A stretch of DNA of 64,000 nt from an uncultured Psychrobacter sp. (GCA_947489525.1 CANLDW010000009.1:18248-82247); one strand, 5' to 3'; shown: positions 27,874 through 36,560, numbered from the stretch's first letter. The notes: a model not told the origin generated them from the sequence alone. A program made the numbers and translations.

Positions 27874-28710
27874 CTATTTGGTGTGAGCCATACCCAATAA
27901 CTGACCCATTTGTACCACGCTATTGGCTTGTAGACCTTCTAACCAGTCAGCTTTGGCCGCTTTTGGCAGCACGACGATAGCGGTCGAACCTAAGTAAAAA
28001 CGTCCCAGCTCATCGCCTTTAGCCAGATCGATACGATGCTCGCCCTCTTGTATCTCCTCGCTCCGCGTAATCTTACCAGTCGCGACAGACTCAATACCTG
28101 CGACAATCATCGCGCCAACCATGACTACCGCCGCCTTGCCGTACTGGGTATCGAACAGACAAACCAAGCGCTCGTTACGTGCGAATAGATCAGGCACGTT
28201 CGCCGCAGTCGTATTGTTGACTGAAAATAGCGTACCGGGTACGTAGCGCGTCTTGGTCAATGTCCCAGCAAAAGGCATGTGAACGCGGTGGTAATTGCTC
28301 GGCGCTAAATAGACAGTAGCAAAGCTACCATCGGCAAAATAATGACCATCGCTACTATCAGCAAGCAGCTGACCGATGTCATAATGTCGACCTTTGGCTT
28401 GTAGCATCTTATTATTATGAATAAGACCGAGCTGCGATATAATCCCGTCAGCAGGGCTAACGATACCGTTTGGCGTATCATCGATAGGACGAGCCTCGTC
28501 TTTTAGCTCACGGGTAAAGAAGTCATTAAAGCTCTCGTACGCATTAAAGCTTTGGCGCTCATACTCATCTAAGCTGACGCCGTAGGCTTTGGCAAAGCTG
28601 CGAATAAACGCGCGTTTAACCATCGGATGACGACTGGCGGCTAAGCGTCCAGCCACTTCGCTGAGCTGCTGCTGCGGGACAAACTGCTGAAGGGTGGTGA
28701 ATAAAGTCAT
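27874..28710 (-). CDS. psd: Phosphatidylserine decarboxylase
   Basis: Psd converts phosphatidylserine to phosphatidylethanolamine at the inner membrane. The proenzyme cleaves itself at a Gly-Ser bond to make the pyruvoyl cofactor. The 278-residue protein has the cleavage motif LGST at residues 240-243 (Ser242 becomes pyruvoyl), with the protease-like partners Asp88 (SPADG) and His144 (HRVHMP). Length and motif spacing fit the bacterial type I enzyme. It is divergent from dtd. No pssA gene is nearby. Confidence 0.96.
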   Translation of the reverse strand: MTLFTTLQQFVPQQQLSEVAGRLAASRHPMVKRAFIRSFAKAYGVSLDEYERQSFNAYESFNDFFTRELKDEARPIDDTPNGIVSPADGIISQLGLIHNNKMLQAKGRHYDIGQLLADSSDGHYFADGSFATVYLAPSNYHRVHMPFAGTLTKTRYVPGTLFSVNNTTAANVPDLFARNERLVCLFDTQYGKAAVVMVGAMIVAGIESVATGKITRSEEIQEGEHRIDLAKGDELGRFYLGSTAIVVLPKAAKADWLEGLQANSVVQMGQLLGMAHTK

Positions 28711-28841
28711 AATAACGCTACCGTTTTTAATAAAGATGATAAAAAGAGTTGCTGATATTTTATCATGGACACCGCTTTACTGTGTGAGCTTACGTTATAC
28801 TGCGCTGTATAAGTAGATAAGCATAAGGAGAACGTACAGTC

Positions 28842-29294
28842 ATGAGAGCGCTTATTCAGCGAGTGCAGCACGCGAGCGTCGTTGTAGACGGCGCGTGCAT
28901 TGGAGCGATTGAGCAGGGTATACTGGCATATATAGGTCTAGGTCATAACGATAATGAACAAAGCGCGCAGCGTATAATCGATAAGATACTGACCTACCGC
29001 ATCTTTGAAAACGATGATGATCCTGCCAAAGCAGGCAAGCTTGATTATAATCTACAACAAGTTGGCGGCGGTCTGCTGTTAGTCTCGCAGTTTACCTTAA
29101 TGGCAAAGACAGATAAGGGTCGCCGTCCTGATTTTGGTGCGGCAATGAGCCCAGAAGCCGCACAAGCCTTGTTTACAAAGTTACTAGACTACGCGCGCAC
29201 GCAGCATACAACAATCGCTTGTGGGCAGTTTGGAGCAAACATGCAAGTGACGAGCTGCAATGACGGTCCATTAAACTTTTTATTAGAAGTATAG
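28842..29294 (+). CDS. dtd: D-aminoacyl-tRNA deacylase
   Basis: Dtd removes D-amino acids and glycine mischarged onto tRNAs. The 150-residue protein begins MRALIQRVQHASVVVDG and contains SQFTLMAKTDKGRRPDF and the C-terminal GPLNFLLEV. These are the family signatures: the SQFTL segment and the cross-subunit Gly-Pro pair that rejects L-amino acids. Length is typical. AAGGAG lies 13 bp upstream of the ATG. The stop is 1 bp from the stop of the convergent peptidase gene. Confidence 0.96.
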   Translation: MRALIQRVQHASVVVDGACIGAIEQGILAYIGLGHNDNEQSAQRIIDKILTYRIFENDDDPAKAGKLDYNLQQVGGGLLLVSQFTLMAKTDKGRRPDFGAAMSPEAAQALFTKLLDYARTQHTTIACGQFGANMQVTSCNDGPLNFLLEV

Positions 29295-29295
29295 C

Positions 29296-29883
29296 CTAGC
29301 CCTCAGGCTTTTGTAGCAGCGGATAAGGATTGACCGCGCGTCCATTGATATAGATACCATAGTGTACGTGCGGCGGCGTGCCTTTGGCATTGCCACTATC
29401 GCCCACGTAGCCGATGGTATCGCCTGCATTGACCCAGTCGTTTGGCTCAATATCAGCGTAGTCCTCAAGATGCGCGTAATAGTGTCCTGCGCCGCCGGGG
29501 CCTACAATAACCACAACGCGCCCGCCTAAATTGTTATTACCGACTTTTTTGACGATACCTTGAGTGGTGGCTTGAATAGGCGTGCCGCGATCTGCAAATA
29601 TATCGATACCTTCGTGCTGACGCCCCTCGCTACGAGCCGCGCCCCAAGTGTCTGTTAGGTGTTGTCCTAGTAGTGGACTAAGCAAACTGTTCTCTGCTGG
29701 TAGCGGTTGCTGTAATAGATTAATTTGCTGCCATTTTGCGACTACAAAAGATTTTGATTGCTCTTTAATATCAGGAAGTAGCTTATCGAACATAAACAGT
29801 AGCGTGAATAAAACCATAGCCCTAAACAGTAGGCTCAACAGACGTTTAAAAGCTGAGGGTTTATATGGACTATCAGTAGGCAT
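29296..29883 (-). CDS. Membrane-anchored M23 family peptidase
   Basis: This is a LytM-type zinc endopeptidase or its regulator, acting on peptidoglycan cross-links in the periplasm. The 195-residue protein has one N-terminal membrane segment (about residues 14-34), a short linker, and an M23 domain (about 85-195). The metal-binding residues appear intact: His90 and Asp94 in HEGIDIF, and the HVH motif near residues 173-175 ([10 protein letters not shown]). YYAHLEDY supplies another conserved His. Active rather than degenerate metal sites suggest a true hydrolase. Neighbours give no functional clue. Confidence 0.88.
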   Translation of the reverse strand: MPTDSPYKPSAFKRLLSLLFRAMVLFTLLFMFDKLLPDIKEQSKSFVVAKWQQINLLQQPLPAENSLLSPLLGQHLTDTWGAARSEGRQHEGIDIFADRGTPIQATTQGIVKKVGNNNLGGRVVVIVGPGGAGHYYAHLEDYADIEPNDWVNAGDTIGYVGDSGNAKGTPPHVHYGIYINGRAVNPYPLLQKPEG

Positions 29884-30007
29884 TGATATCTCTTATAGGC
29901 ATTTAAATGGTATGATAGGACGATAGTTTAAGTTTATTTTAATAAGGCGTTTCAATGGCTTATCCGCTTATTTTGGACAATATATTTTTGAATACGATAC
30001 GCTTTTT

Positions 30008-30688
30008 ATGACTGATTCTACCGCACTCATTATTGATACCGAAACCGATCAAGGAAAAGATCCGCGTCCTATCCAAGTAGCAACGATCAATGTCGCCACT
30101 GGTTTTGAATGGATGAAATACTTTAATAGCGGTCGTCCCATATCGCCTATTGTGATAAAAGTCCACGGTATCACCGATAGCGATGTCGCAGGACTTGAGC
30201 GCTTTGAGCTGGATAAGTTTGAGCTGCCAGAGTACTTAATCGGACATAACGTGCGCTTTGATTGGCGCGTCATTGGTCGTCCTGATACAAAGCTGATATG
30301 CACGGTTAGACTGGCGCGCGCGGCATTTCCAGAATGGCGCTATTATGGGCAGTCAAAATGCATTGAGCAGCTCTTAGGCAAAGGCGAGGCAAGTACCCTG
30401 ACTATTGCCGCCCACGATGCGCTAGGGGACGCGCGCATGTGTTATTTGCTCTATAAAGCCTGCTGCGAGCGCTTAAACATCGTGCCAACTGATTATGCCG
30501 CTGCGCACGCCATCTCTAATACTGCAAGTCCTGTCGGCAAGATGCCCTTTGGTAAACACAAAGGCAAGGCCATCAAAGACGTACCGATAAGCTACGTTAA
30601 ATGGATGCTGGCGAACATCCATAACATGCAGCCTTCGCTCTATTCCGCCTTAACCAAGAGAGTAGAGTTGGAAAAGGCGGAAGATTGA
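30008..30688 (+). CDS. DnaQ-like 3'-5' exonuclease with DUF3820 tail
   Basis: The 226-residue protein has an N-terminal DEDD exonuclease domain: Asp10-Thr-Glu12 (LIIDTETD), an HNVRFDWRV segment near residue 77 with the second Asp, and HDALGDARMCYLL near residue 138 with the third. The C-terminal part, MPFGKHKGKAIKDVPISYVKWML (about residues 178-200), is the DUF3820 module, a short domain often linked to exonucleases. Together this suggests a nuclease of the exonuclease X type rather than the DNA polymerase III epsilon subunit. It is a single gene, divergent from the M23 peptidase. Confidence 0.85.
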   Translation: MTDSTALIIDTETDQGKDPRPIQVATINVATGFEWMKYFNSGRPISPIVIKVHGITDSDVAGLERFELDKFELPEYLIGHNVRFDWRVIGRPDTKLICTVRLARAAFPEWRYYGQSKCIEQLLGKGEASTLTIAAHDALGDARMCYLLYKACCERLNIVPTDYAAAHAISNTASPVGKMPFGKHKGKAIKDVPISYVKWMLANIHNMQPSLYSALTKRVELEKAED

Positions 30689-30721
30689 GATGGAAAATAA
30701 AGGTCTTGTTACGCGTAAAAC

Positions 30722-31732
30722 TTACTTACCTTGACGTAGCCAATCCACTGCCATTTGCCATAGCTTGGGCGCCTTAGCATGGGTACGGCTACTAAAATAG
30801 CGCATGTGTCCGATGTGACTGACCCCAAAGTCTTTGGGATTAAAAAAACGCTTCTGGGCTGGCATGTTAGGAAAGACGCGCATCATATCATCTATATTTT
30901 CGCTGTTGGCAATATCGTCATCACTAAAGCCCAACCATACGGCAGGCATCGTCAGCTCATCATAGAAGTGGGTGTAAATGGTTTTGCCAAGCGCGGTGTT
31001 AATATAGCCCGCTCCGTTACACCACTGACGCCACTGACGCGCTACATTACTTGGTAGCGGCTCGCCCATGCCGATCTTGTCCGAAGGTGTGTAACCGAGC
31101 GTCAGATTACTCAGCGGAATAAACACATCCATAAAGCCCATCGCCTTTATCTTATAAGGCATGTCCATGTTTTTGATGCGTCCTGATGAGCACGCGACAT
31201 TAAATACGGAGGTAATGGCGTTATAGTTTGGCATTAGACCAATCAGCTGACCGCCTGCGCTATGACCAATCAGATGATAAGTGGCATCGCTAAACTCATC
31301 TTGCAGCGCTTCAAGCACCGCTGGCATATCGTGGCGTCCCCAACTGACAAGCGAGGCGTCACATTTCGCCAAATCAGTGTGGAGCGACTCGCCAATGCCT
31401 TCATTATCAAAAGTCAGTACGCCAAAACCTTGCGCTGCCAAAAAGGTGGCAAAATTGTGATAAAACTGACGCTTAATACCGGTAGCGGGTGCGATCATGA
31501 CGGCAGTTTTAACTTTCGATTGGGGGCGGTACACCGTCGCCGCTAGAACGCAGTTGCGCTCGGTCATGATAGATAGGCTATAAGTATCAACACCTTCATT
31601 AACCTTGTTGTCATTAACATTGTCGTCATTAACCCTATTATTAAAAGTGTCCTTAACATCGATATCCATGATGTGATCTTGGGGTTGAGAAGTATGTTGT
31701 TCTGAATCTATCGCGGCGGCTTCACGGTGCAT
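30722..31732 (-). CDS. Alpha/beta hydrolase
   Basis: This 336-residue predicted cytosolic hydrolase has the nucleophile elbow GHSAGGQL near residue 160 and an early VMIAPATGIKRQFYHNFA strand-turn (about 79-96). Late Asp (WLGFSDDDIANSE) and His (VSHIGHMRYF) residues could complete the triad. The first 50 residues are Asn/Asp/Val-rich with repeated VNDNxVND-like units and have no counterpart in the fold. An alternative start at the internal Met of HIMDIDVK (31669) would remove part of this. The substrate is unknown. Confidence 0.82.
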   Translation of the reverse strand: MHREAAAIDSEQHTSQPQDHIMDIDVKDTFNNRVNDDNVNDNKVNEGVDTYSLSIMTERNCVLAATVYRPQSKVKTAVMIAPATGIKRQFYHNFATFLAAQGFGVLTFDNEGIGESLHTDLAKCDASLVSWGRHDMPAVLEALQDEFSDATYHLIGHSAGGQLIGLMPNYNAITSVFNVACSSGRIKNMDMPYKIKAMGFMDVFIPLSNLTLGYTPSDKIGMGEPLPSNVARQWRQWCNGAGYINTALGKTIYTHFYDELTMPAVWLGFSDDDIANSENIDDMMRVFPNMPAQKRFFNPKDFGVSHIGHMRYFSSRTHAKAPKLWQMAVDWLRQGK

Positions 31733-32081
31733 AATCTGTCCTTAATTGAAGTGATAACATGACTTTGGTTTACGAGCGAATGTTTGGGGTAGCGTTTGAG
31801 CGACATTATAGTCGATGTTTTTATTTAGGTTTGACTATAGATTCACTACGTGCTTGTAACAAGGCTTATGTTAAGATAAATGCACCATGAAACCAATATG
31901 GAAGCCAATTATTTATTCTTCGTTAATAAAATATTTAGACCCTGTAACCCTTGAAGCCTTAGTTTTAGCGTCCAGGGTTTAAGCTGATGACCTTTATCCT
32001 AATCTTTATAGAATACTGATGTAATTTACTACACTGGAATCATAAAATCTAAACTATTAAATATAAACCTAGGAATACTAT
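31733..32081. other. 349-bp divergent intergenic region
   Basis: This region lies between the divergent hydrolase and LOG-family genes and should contain both promoters. It includes a 33-bp inverted-repeat remnant (31807-31839, TATAGTCGA ... TTGACTATA) whose ends match the 108-bp element upstream of sodB. Nothing else was recognised. Confidence 0.4.
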
Positions 32082-32759
32082 ATGCAAATGACGATTAAGA
32101 ACAAAGAGTACGAAGTCATCACCAGTCAAGACATCTCCTGTATTGAGGAGGCGGTAGATAAGTCAACGCTAACTATGCCTGTGGTTGCCGTTTATTGCGG
32201 CTCGCGTATGGGTAATAGCGACGTCTACGAGCAGGCGGCGCGCGCGCTTGGTCGCGCTCTAGCAAACAGTGGTCTAGGGCTCGTATATGGCGGCGCCAGC
32301 ATTGGACTTATGGGCGCAGTCGCTGATGAGGTCATCAAAGGCGGCGCGCAAGCGGTTGGTGTTATTCCAACCTTTATGCTCAAGCATGAGATCGCCCATC
32401 AAGAGCTGACGCGCCTGCATTTAACAGACACCATGCACACCCGTAAGACGGTGATGGCAGAGTATGCGGATGCTTTTATTACCTTACCTGGTGGGCTAGG
32501 TACACTTGAGGAGATCATGGAGATTGCCACGTGGCGACAGTTGTATCAGCATGAAAAGCCTATGATTATTTTGAACATCGACGGCTTTTATGATCGGATG
32601 ATTGAGCACTTAACATACACCACCGAACAGGGCTTTATGAAGCAAGAAGATTTAGATCGTCTCGTGGTATGTAATACGATCGATGAGGCCATCGACTTGC
32701 TACAAACGATCGTTAGAATAGAGGACGCCGTAGATACTGAAAAAATGGCAGGCAAGTAA
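32082..32759 (+). CDS. LOG family protein (TIGR00730)
   Basis: LOG-type proteins cleave nucleoside 5'-monophosphates to the base and ribose 5-phosphate; plant members activate cytokinins and bacterial members may act on AMP or related nucleotides. The 225-residue protein has a nucleotide-binding Rossmann-like fold with YCGSRMG (about residues 37-43) and the family signature LPGGLGTLEEIMEIATWRQL (about 134-153; PGGxGTxxE). The N-terminal 30 residues are extra. It is a single gene with its own terminator. Confidence 0.9.
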   Translation: MQMTIKNKEYEVITSQDISCIEEAVDKSTLTMPVVAVYCGSRMGNSDVYEQAARALGRALANSGLGLVYGGASIGLMGAVADEVIKGGAQAVGVIPTFMLKHEIAHQELTRLHLTDTMHTRKTVMAEYADAFITLPGGLGTLEEIMEIATWRQLYQHEKPMIILNIDGFYDRMIEHLTYTTEQGFMKQEDLDRLVVCNTIDEAIDLLQTIVRIEDAVDTEKMAGK

Positions 32760-32841
32760 CGCGCTTTACGATCTGTTATCTAGACTTTTACAGTTTAAAA
32801 TATCTCAATAACCAAAGTCTAGGCTGTAAAATTTAAGCCAT

Positions 32842-32878
32842 AAAAAGGAGTAGAGAACACGTCTTCTACTCCTTTTTT
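32842..32878. terminator. Bidirectional terminator after LOG gene and FAD oxidoreductase
   Basis: AAAAAGGAGTAGA pairs perfectly with TCTACTCCTTTTT across a 10-nt loop, between two converging genes. It has an A-run on one side and a T-run on the other, so it can serve both. Confidence 0.88.
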
Positions 32879-32914
32879 GTTAATTGAGTGTACGTAAAAT
32901 GATCAGTGAGACAG

Positions 32915-34570
32915 TCATACCGTGATAGAGGAGTTACCCTTAAATGCGTTTTCACTAATACTATGATTAACGCCTGCCATCGCTAGCGGAAAACCGCGCT
33001 CTTTGGCAAGCTTTTGCGCGACGTGTTCAATCTCTGCACTATCGTTATCAGCTAAATAATCCCACTCGTGCGCGTGACGTTTTTGGTTCGCAGGATTGTC
33101 ACTGTCTAACATGCCCATCTCAGTCAGCTCGCTGACGATTTGATCAGCAGCAATCAAAGTAGATGAAGCTTTGACGTTTTCGGCGCGCGCGTAGTGTAAG
33201 TTAGAGTACAAGCTGACATCAGCGACACGTAAGGTATCATCTTTACCTGGTATTTGCTGACCGCCATATAGCGCGTTACCAACGGTACGCGCACTATTAA
33301 ACGTCGGTACAAACTCAGCCACGTACTCAATTGCTTGCTGACTACGCGCTTGTAGCGGCGCTTTGTCCCAGCCATCTTTAATGTAGTGCAAGTACTGCGA
33401 CGGTAGCTTGGGCTGGGCACTGTCTTCGGTCGAGGCCACCAAACCATCATCGAACAAGGTAATAAACTTACTCATTCCGTGGATCTGAAAATAACCATCA
33501 GGATAAGGGGTCAGTTGCGCCATGCCCTCTGGCGTTCCACGCGACCCATAGACAATAATCTCAGGTATTTGCCCGCCCGCATCATCCCAGTGAGTAATGT
33601 ATGATGATTTGAACTCTACCATACGGGTGACTTCCACACCGACCATATCATCAATGATACCGGTGCGAAAACCACAAGCATTGATCAAATAATCAACTTC
33701 GATAGACCCCATTTGACCCAGCTCAGCTTGCGCGCCGTTCTCTGCCATAGCAGTAGTATTAGCATTGTGCTTCATCGGCGTAGTATTTGCCTGATAGTCA
33801 ATACGCCATTTAGAGACGTGGTGATCGGCGTTGGTACAGTCCGTACATTCTACTGCTTGCACTTGTTTGATCTGAGTATCTGTAAACACGTGCGCGTGCT
33901 CGTACCCGTCAAGAGCAAGCGTTGCCGAAGCCGCCAAGCGAAAGATATTCCAGCCATATTCTTGGACAACAATCAAAGGAAACTTAACCTTATTTAAGTC
34001 CAAGTATTTAGCGACAGGTATCATCCACTCGTCAACACAGCTTGGTATTGCTACCTGTTCGCGCTCAGAAAGCGCAATGAGCTGCTCATGACTGTAGAGC
34101 TGATAATAGTCCTCAGGCTCGCCTAAGACTTTATTATTGTGATCTTGTTCAATAAGATCGCGATAAGCTTCGGTTAAAATATCAAGGCGCGGTAATAAGT
34201 CCTCAGGCTGTCCTTCATCGCGATTAGGAACCGCAAACACGGTCGGACGAACGTCCATGGTATAAGGATATAAACGCAAAATATCGATACACTGTTTGAG
34301 CAGTGCGACGCAGTCTTCGTCTGGAATCTCGCGATAAAGATTACCACCTGCATGTAAATGGCACATAGGCGGACCATCAATGAGCGAAGTCTTTTGTTCA
34401 AACAGGTAAGTTTCAAGTCCCATGGCAGCCAAACGAATCGCTATCGTTGCGCCTGCTGTACCGCCACCAAGAATACCGACGCGTTTGCCTTTTGATTGAG
34501 AGGCACTGTCAGAGTTAGATTTGTTGGACGTAGTAACTTGAGTTTGGACAGTTGAAAAAGAGTGAGTCAT
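32915..34570 (-). CDS. FAD-dependent oxidoreductase of unknown substrate
   Basis: The 551-residue protein starts with a Ser/Thr/Lys-rich tail and then a dinucleotide-binding Rossmann fold: VGILGGGTAGATIAIRLA (about residues 31-48), ending in the ribose-binding Glu of YLFEQ. A conserved-looking segment CHLHAGGNLYREI follows near residue 70. A second strand-turn, INACGFRTGI near 290, is typical of FAD enzymes of the glutathione-reductase-like group. An Asn/Thr-rich insertion lies near 255-275. No partner gene or transport signal identifies the substrate. Family assignment is general. Confidence 0.82.
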   Translation of the reverse strand: MTHSFSTVQTQVTTSNKSNSDSASQSKGKRVGILGGGTAGATIAIRLAAMGLETYLFEQKTSLIDGPPMCHLHAGGNLYREIPDEDCVALLKQCIDILRLYPYTMDVRPTVFAVPNRDEGQPEDLLPRLDILTEAYRDLIEQDHNNKVLGEPEDYYQLYSHEQLIALSEREQVAIPSCVDEWMIPVAKYLDLNKVKFPLIVVQEYGWNIFRLAASATLALDGYEHAHVFTDTQIKQVQAVECTDCTNADHHVSKWRIDYQANTTPMKHNANTTAMAENGAQAELGQMGSIEVDYLINACGFRTGIIDDMVGVEVTRMVEFKSSYITHWDDAGGQIPEIIVYGSRGTPEGMAQLTPYPDGYFQIHGMSKFITLFDDGLVASTEDSAQPKLPSQYLHYIKDGWDKAPLQARSQQAIEYVAEFVPTFNSARTVGNALYGGQQIPGKDDTLRVADVSLYSNLHYARAENVKASSTLIAADQIVSELTEMGMLDSDNPANQKRHAHEWDYLADNDSAEIEHVAQKLAKERGFPLAMAGVNHSISENAFKGNSSITV

Positions 34571-34716
34571 TGTCTATCCTTTATAGCGTCATTATTTATT
34601 ATAGAGTCATAGCGTCATGTGCTATAAATAACAGCTACGCCTTATTCTTTGGGTGCTAATTTGGCAGTGATAACGGATCACACGGTAGCTAATCAAATGA
34701 CAACTCACTTTGCTGC

Positions 34717-34786
34717 AACTAGGTACATTTAACTAAGTGAATATAAATAAGTGAATATAGCTAAGTACATCTAGCTAAGTGCACAG
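34717..34786. repeat. 14-bp tandem repeat, five degenerate units
   Basis: Successive 14-mers read AACTAGGTACATTT, AACTAAGTGAATAT, AAATAAGTGAATAT, AGCTAAGTACATCT, AGCTAAGTGCACAG. The shared core is A.CTAAGT.ATAT. It lies upstream of the FAD oxidoreductase, whose promoter must be on the minus strand. Confidence 0.75.
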
Positions 34787-34958
34787 CTGCGTTTGTTATT
34801 TACATCTACTTCTACCGCCATAGTTATATGCGCGCAGCAAAGATTAAGTTCAATATTAGTTTTAGACCCTGACAGTCATTATTAATAAGGTGTTTGTCCC
34901 AGTAACTTGCTATTTACTTATAGCTAAAAAATAAAAAAGGGTAAGAACACTTTAATGT

Positions 34959-35046
34959 GCTACTGGAATGCTTGTTTTAAATAACAGTTGCCAAGCCTCT
35001 GGAGTTTTAAGGTCGCACAGCAAGCAAGAAAATCTATACCAGTAGC
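34959..35046. repeat. Dispersed ~87-bp element, copy 1
   Basis: The ends GCTACTGG (34959-34966) and CCAGTAGC (35039-35046) are exact inverse complements. Shared with the copy at 58257-58342 are ACTGG.ATGCTT near the left end, GTTGC..AGCCTCTG in the middle, and GCACAGCA followed by AAAAT.TATACCAGT near the right end. It is non-coding. Confidence 0.75.
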
Positions 35047-35076
35047 ACGGTATCCTTTTAAACGGTATCCTTTTAA
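35047..35076. repeat. 15-bp perfect tandem duplication
   Basis: ACGGTATCCTTTTAA occurs twice in direct succession, immediately beside the right end of the dispersed element. Confidence 0.85.
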
Positions 35077-35394
35077 ATTGGATCAACTATTCAGTCTTAT
35101 ATAAGCTCACATTCTATAAAAAAAGATAGGGTAAGTTGCATAAAATAAGTAAGTAGATACATATATTTTGTCAACGCCAGCTACATTAAAAGATAAACAC
35201 CGAAAGCTTACCTTATAAAAGCTATGTATAAAAAGGACTGACCTACACTCTCTTGTTTACTTATTTTAATATACTGATAGTAAAAGTATGGTTTTGTAAC
35301 GTTATTACACAGTAGAATCGTTAAGTTTGACGCTTGTGTTATATTGGGAAGGCTTTTACAGGTAAGTTCACTATAAACAAATAAAGGATAAGCT

Positions 35395-35829
35395 ATGAAA
35401 AATATAATGATGTTATCGCTAATGAGTGGCGTTTTAGCGCTTAGTGGCTGTACTACGTTTAACAATCTATTTGGTAACGACGACTCAGGGCAGCACAATG
35501 TGCAAGCAACGGTTAGCAATACCGCACCTGTCACTAGTATCAACGGTAGATTGGTCGATTCGAGAAATAGAATGACACTGTATACCTATGATAAAGACAC
35601 GATGAATAACTCAGAATGTGGTAGCGCTTGTCTGGTTGCGTGGCCGGCATTTAAAGCGCCAAGCAATGCGCGCGCATCAGGACAGTTTGCAGCGTTCCAG
35701 CGTGAGGACGGCACTTACCAGTGGGCAGTTAACGGTAAGCCACTTTATTTTTATGCCAATGACACAGAGGTTGGCGATGTAGACGGCGACAACAAGCTTG
35801 GTGTTTGGCACATCGTTCGCACTCGCTAA
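35395..35829 (+). CDS. Lipoprotein with secreted-repeat (PF03640-type) domain
   Basis: This 144-residue protein has a lipoprotein signal ending in LALSGC (Cys19), so it should be lipid-anchored in the cell envelope. The mature domain carries the features of the COG4315/lipoprotein_15 'secreted repeat' family: LYTYDKDTMNNSECGSACLVAWPAF (about residues 62-86), then YQWAVNGKPLYFYANDTEVGD. The CGSAC pair may form a disulfide or bind a ligand. The biochemical role of the family is unknown. It is monocistronic with a strong terminator. Confidence 0.88.
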   Translation: MKNIMMLSLMSGVLALSGCTTFNNLFGNDDSGQHNVQATVSNTAPVTSINGRLVDSRNRMTLYTYDKDTMNNSECGSACLVAWPAFKAPSNARASGQFAAFQREDGTYQWAVNGKPLYFYANDTEVGDVDGDNKLGVWHIVRTR

Positions 35830-36224
35830 TACGCGAAGGCTTGACAAACGCTTAGTTTGATCAATAAGTACTTTAATAAAAAACAGCCTTTTTAATTTAA
35901 AGGCTGTTTTTTATGGACGATCCAATACCTTAACGTAACGAGTTCGCTCTTTTGGCTCCAATCAAAACACTTATGTACCTACTTATGTATGTAAGGGCGA
36001 TAGGCTTGCATCACACTCTACTTGCATCGCATAGCAAAAACCGTTAAAATCGCGATTCAATTTTCCCGCTGGGGAGAGGCTAAGCGCTCAAGTGTGGTGT
36101 TGGATGCTGGAATAAGCCAGTGATGCAATTGCCAGATTTAATCAGACCTTAGTGCCTCAGTTACGTATGTATTACTATTGGCTACCTACCGCTAAATACA
36201 TACATCGGACATAGAGAGTATATT
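35830..36224. other. 395-bp region with terminator and structured leader of rpmE2
   Basis: After the terminator at 35878-35913 there are 311 bp up to rpmE2. A 9-bp inverted pair, TTGCATCAC (36006-36014) and GTGATGCAA (36120-36128), could close a ~120-nt structured RNA. A second pair, GTATGTATT (36165-36173) and AATACATAC (36195-36203), sits just before the ribosome binding site. No Zur-type operator was recognised. Confidence 0.45.
35878..35913 (+). terminator. Terminator after secreted-repeat lipoprotein
   Basis: AAAAAACAGCCTTT pairs with AAAGGCTGTTTTTT across a 7- to 8-nt loop, about 50 bp past the stop. Confidence 0.88.
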
Positions 36225-36494
36225 ATGCGTAACGATATCCATCCTGATTACCAAGAAGTTTTGTTTCACGATACCAATGCAGACGTGTTCTTTTTGACGC
36301 GCTCAACGGTCAAGACAAAAGCCACTCGTGAATACGAAGGCAAAGAGTATCCTTATTACCCACTTGATATCTCAAGTGCCTCGCATCCGTTCTATACGGG
36401 CGAGCAGCGTAAGAGCTCTACCGAAGGCCGTGTGGCAAGCTTCAACAAGCGCTTTGGTGCGTTTGGTGGCCGCAGCAAAAAGTCTGCTGAGTAA
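36225..36494 (+). CDS. rpmE2: 50S ribosomal protein L31, type B
   Basis: L31 bridges the two ribosomal subunits at the central protuberance. This 89-residue protein is the type B (zinc-free) form. It begins [16 protein letters not shown], lacks the CxxC zinc ligands of type A L31, and has the longer C-terminal tail [18 protein letters not shown]. In many bacteria type B is made under zinc limitation. The zinc-containing paralogue is not in this window, and no Zur box was seen, so zinc control cannot be claimed here. It is monocistronic. Confidence 0.95.
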   Translation: MRNDIHPDYQEVLFHDTNADVFFLTRSTVKTKATREYEGKEYPYYPLDISSASHPFYTGEQRKSSTEGRVASFNKRFGAFGGRSKKSAE

Positions 36495-36528
36495 GTCTAA
36501 TTTATCTGACTATTCAATGCTTTACACG

Positions 36529-36560
36529 TAAAAACCGCTGATTGATCAGCGGTTTTTTTA
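36529..36560 (+). terminator. Terminator after rpmE2
   Basis: AAAAACCGCTGA pairs with TCAGCGGTTTTT across a TTGA loop, 36 bp after the stop. Confidence 0.9.

Larger units (their letters stand above)
34571..35394. other. 824-bp gene-free region rich in repeats
   Basis: This is the longest stretch without a gene in the window. It holds a 14-bp x 5 tandem array (34717-34786), one copy of the 87-bp dispersed element (34959-35046) and a 15-bp perfect tandem duplication (35047-35076) that starts at the element's right end. There is also a repeated ATAGCGTCAT (near 34582 and 34608). The last 100 bases presumably hold the promoter of the lipoprotein gene at 35395. A 111-codon minus-strand ORF crossing into that gene is not credible. 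Confidence 0.6.

Noticed and set aside
35208..35543. 111-codon minus-strand ORF overlapping the secreted-repeat lipoprotein
   Set aside because: It overlaps the signal peptide of a well-supported gene and has no motif of its own.
36006..36128. Known small RNA such as 6S, SRP RNA or tmRNA upstream of rpmE2
   Set aside because: The conserved cores of these RNAs are not present; only a possible closing stem was seen.
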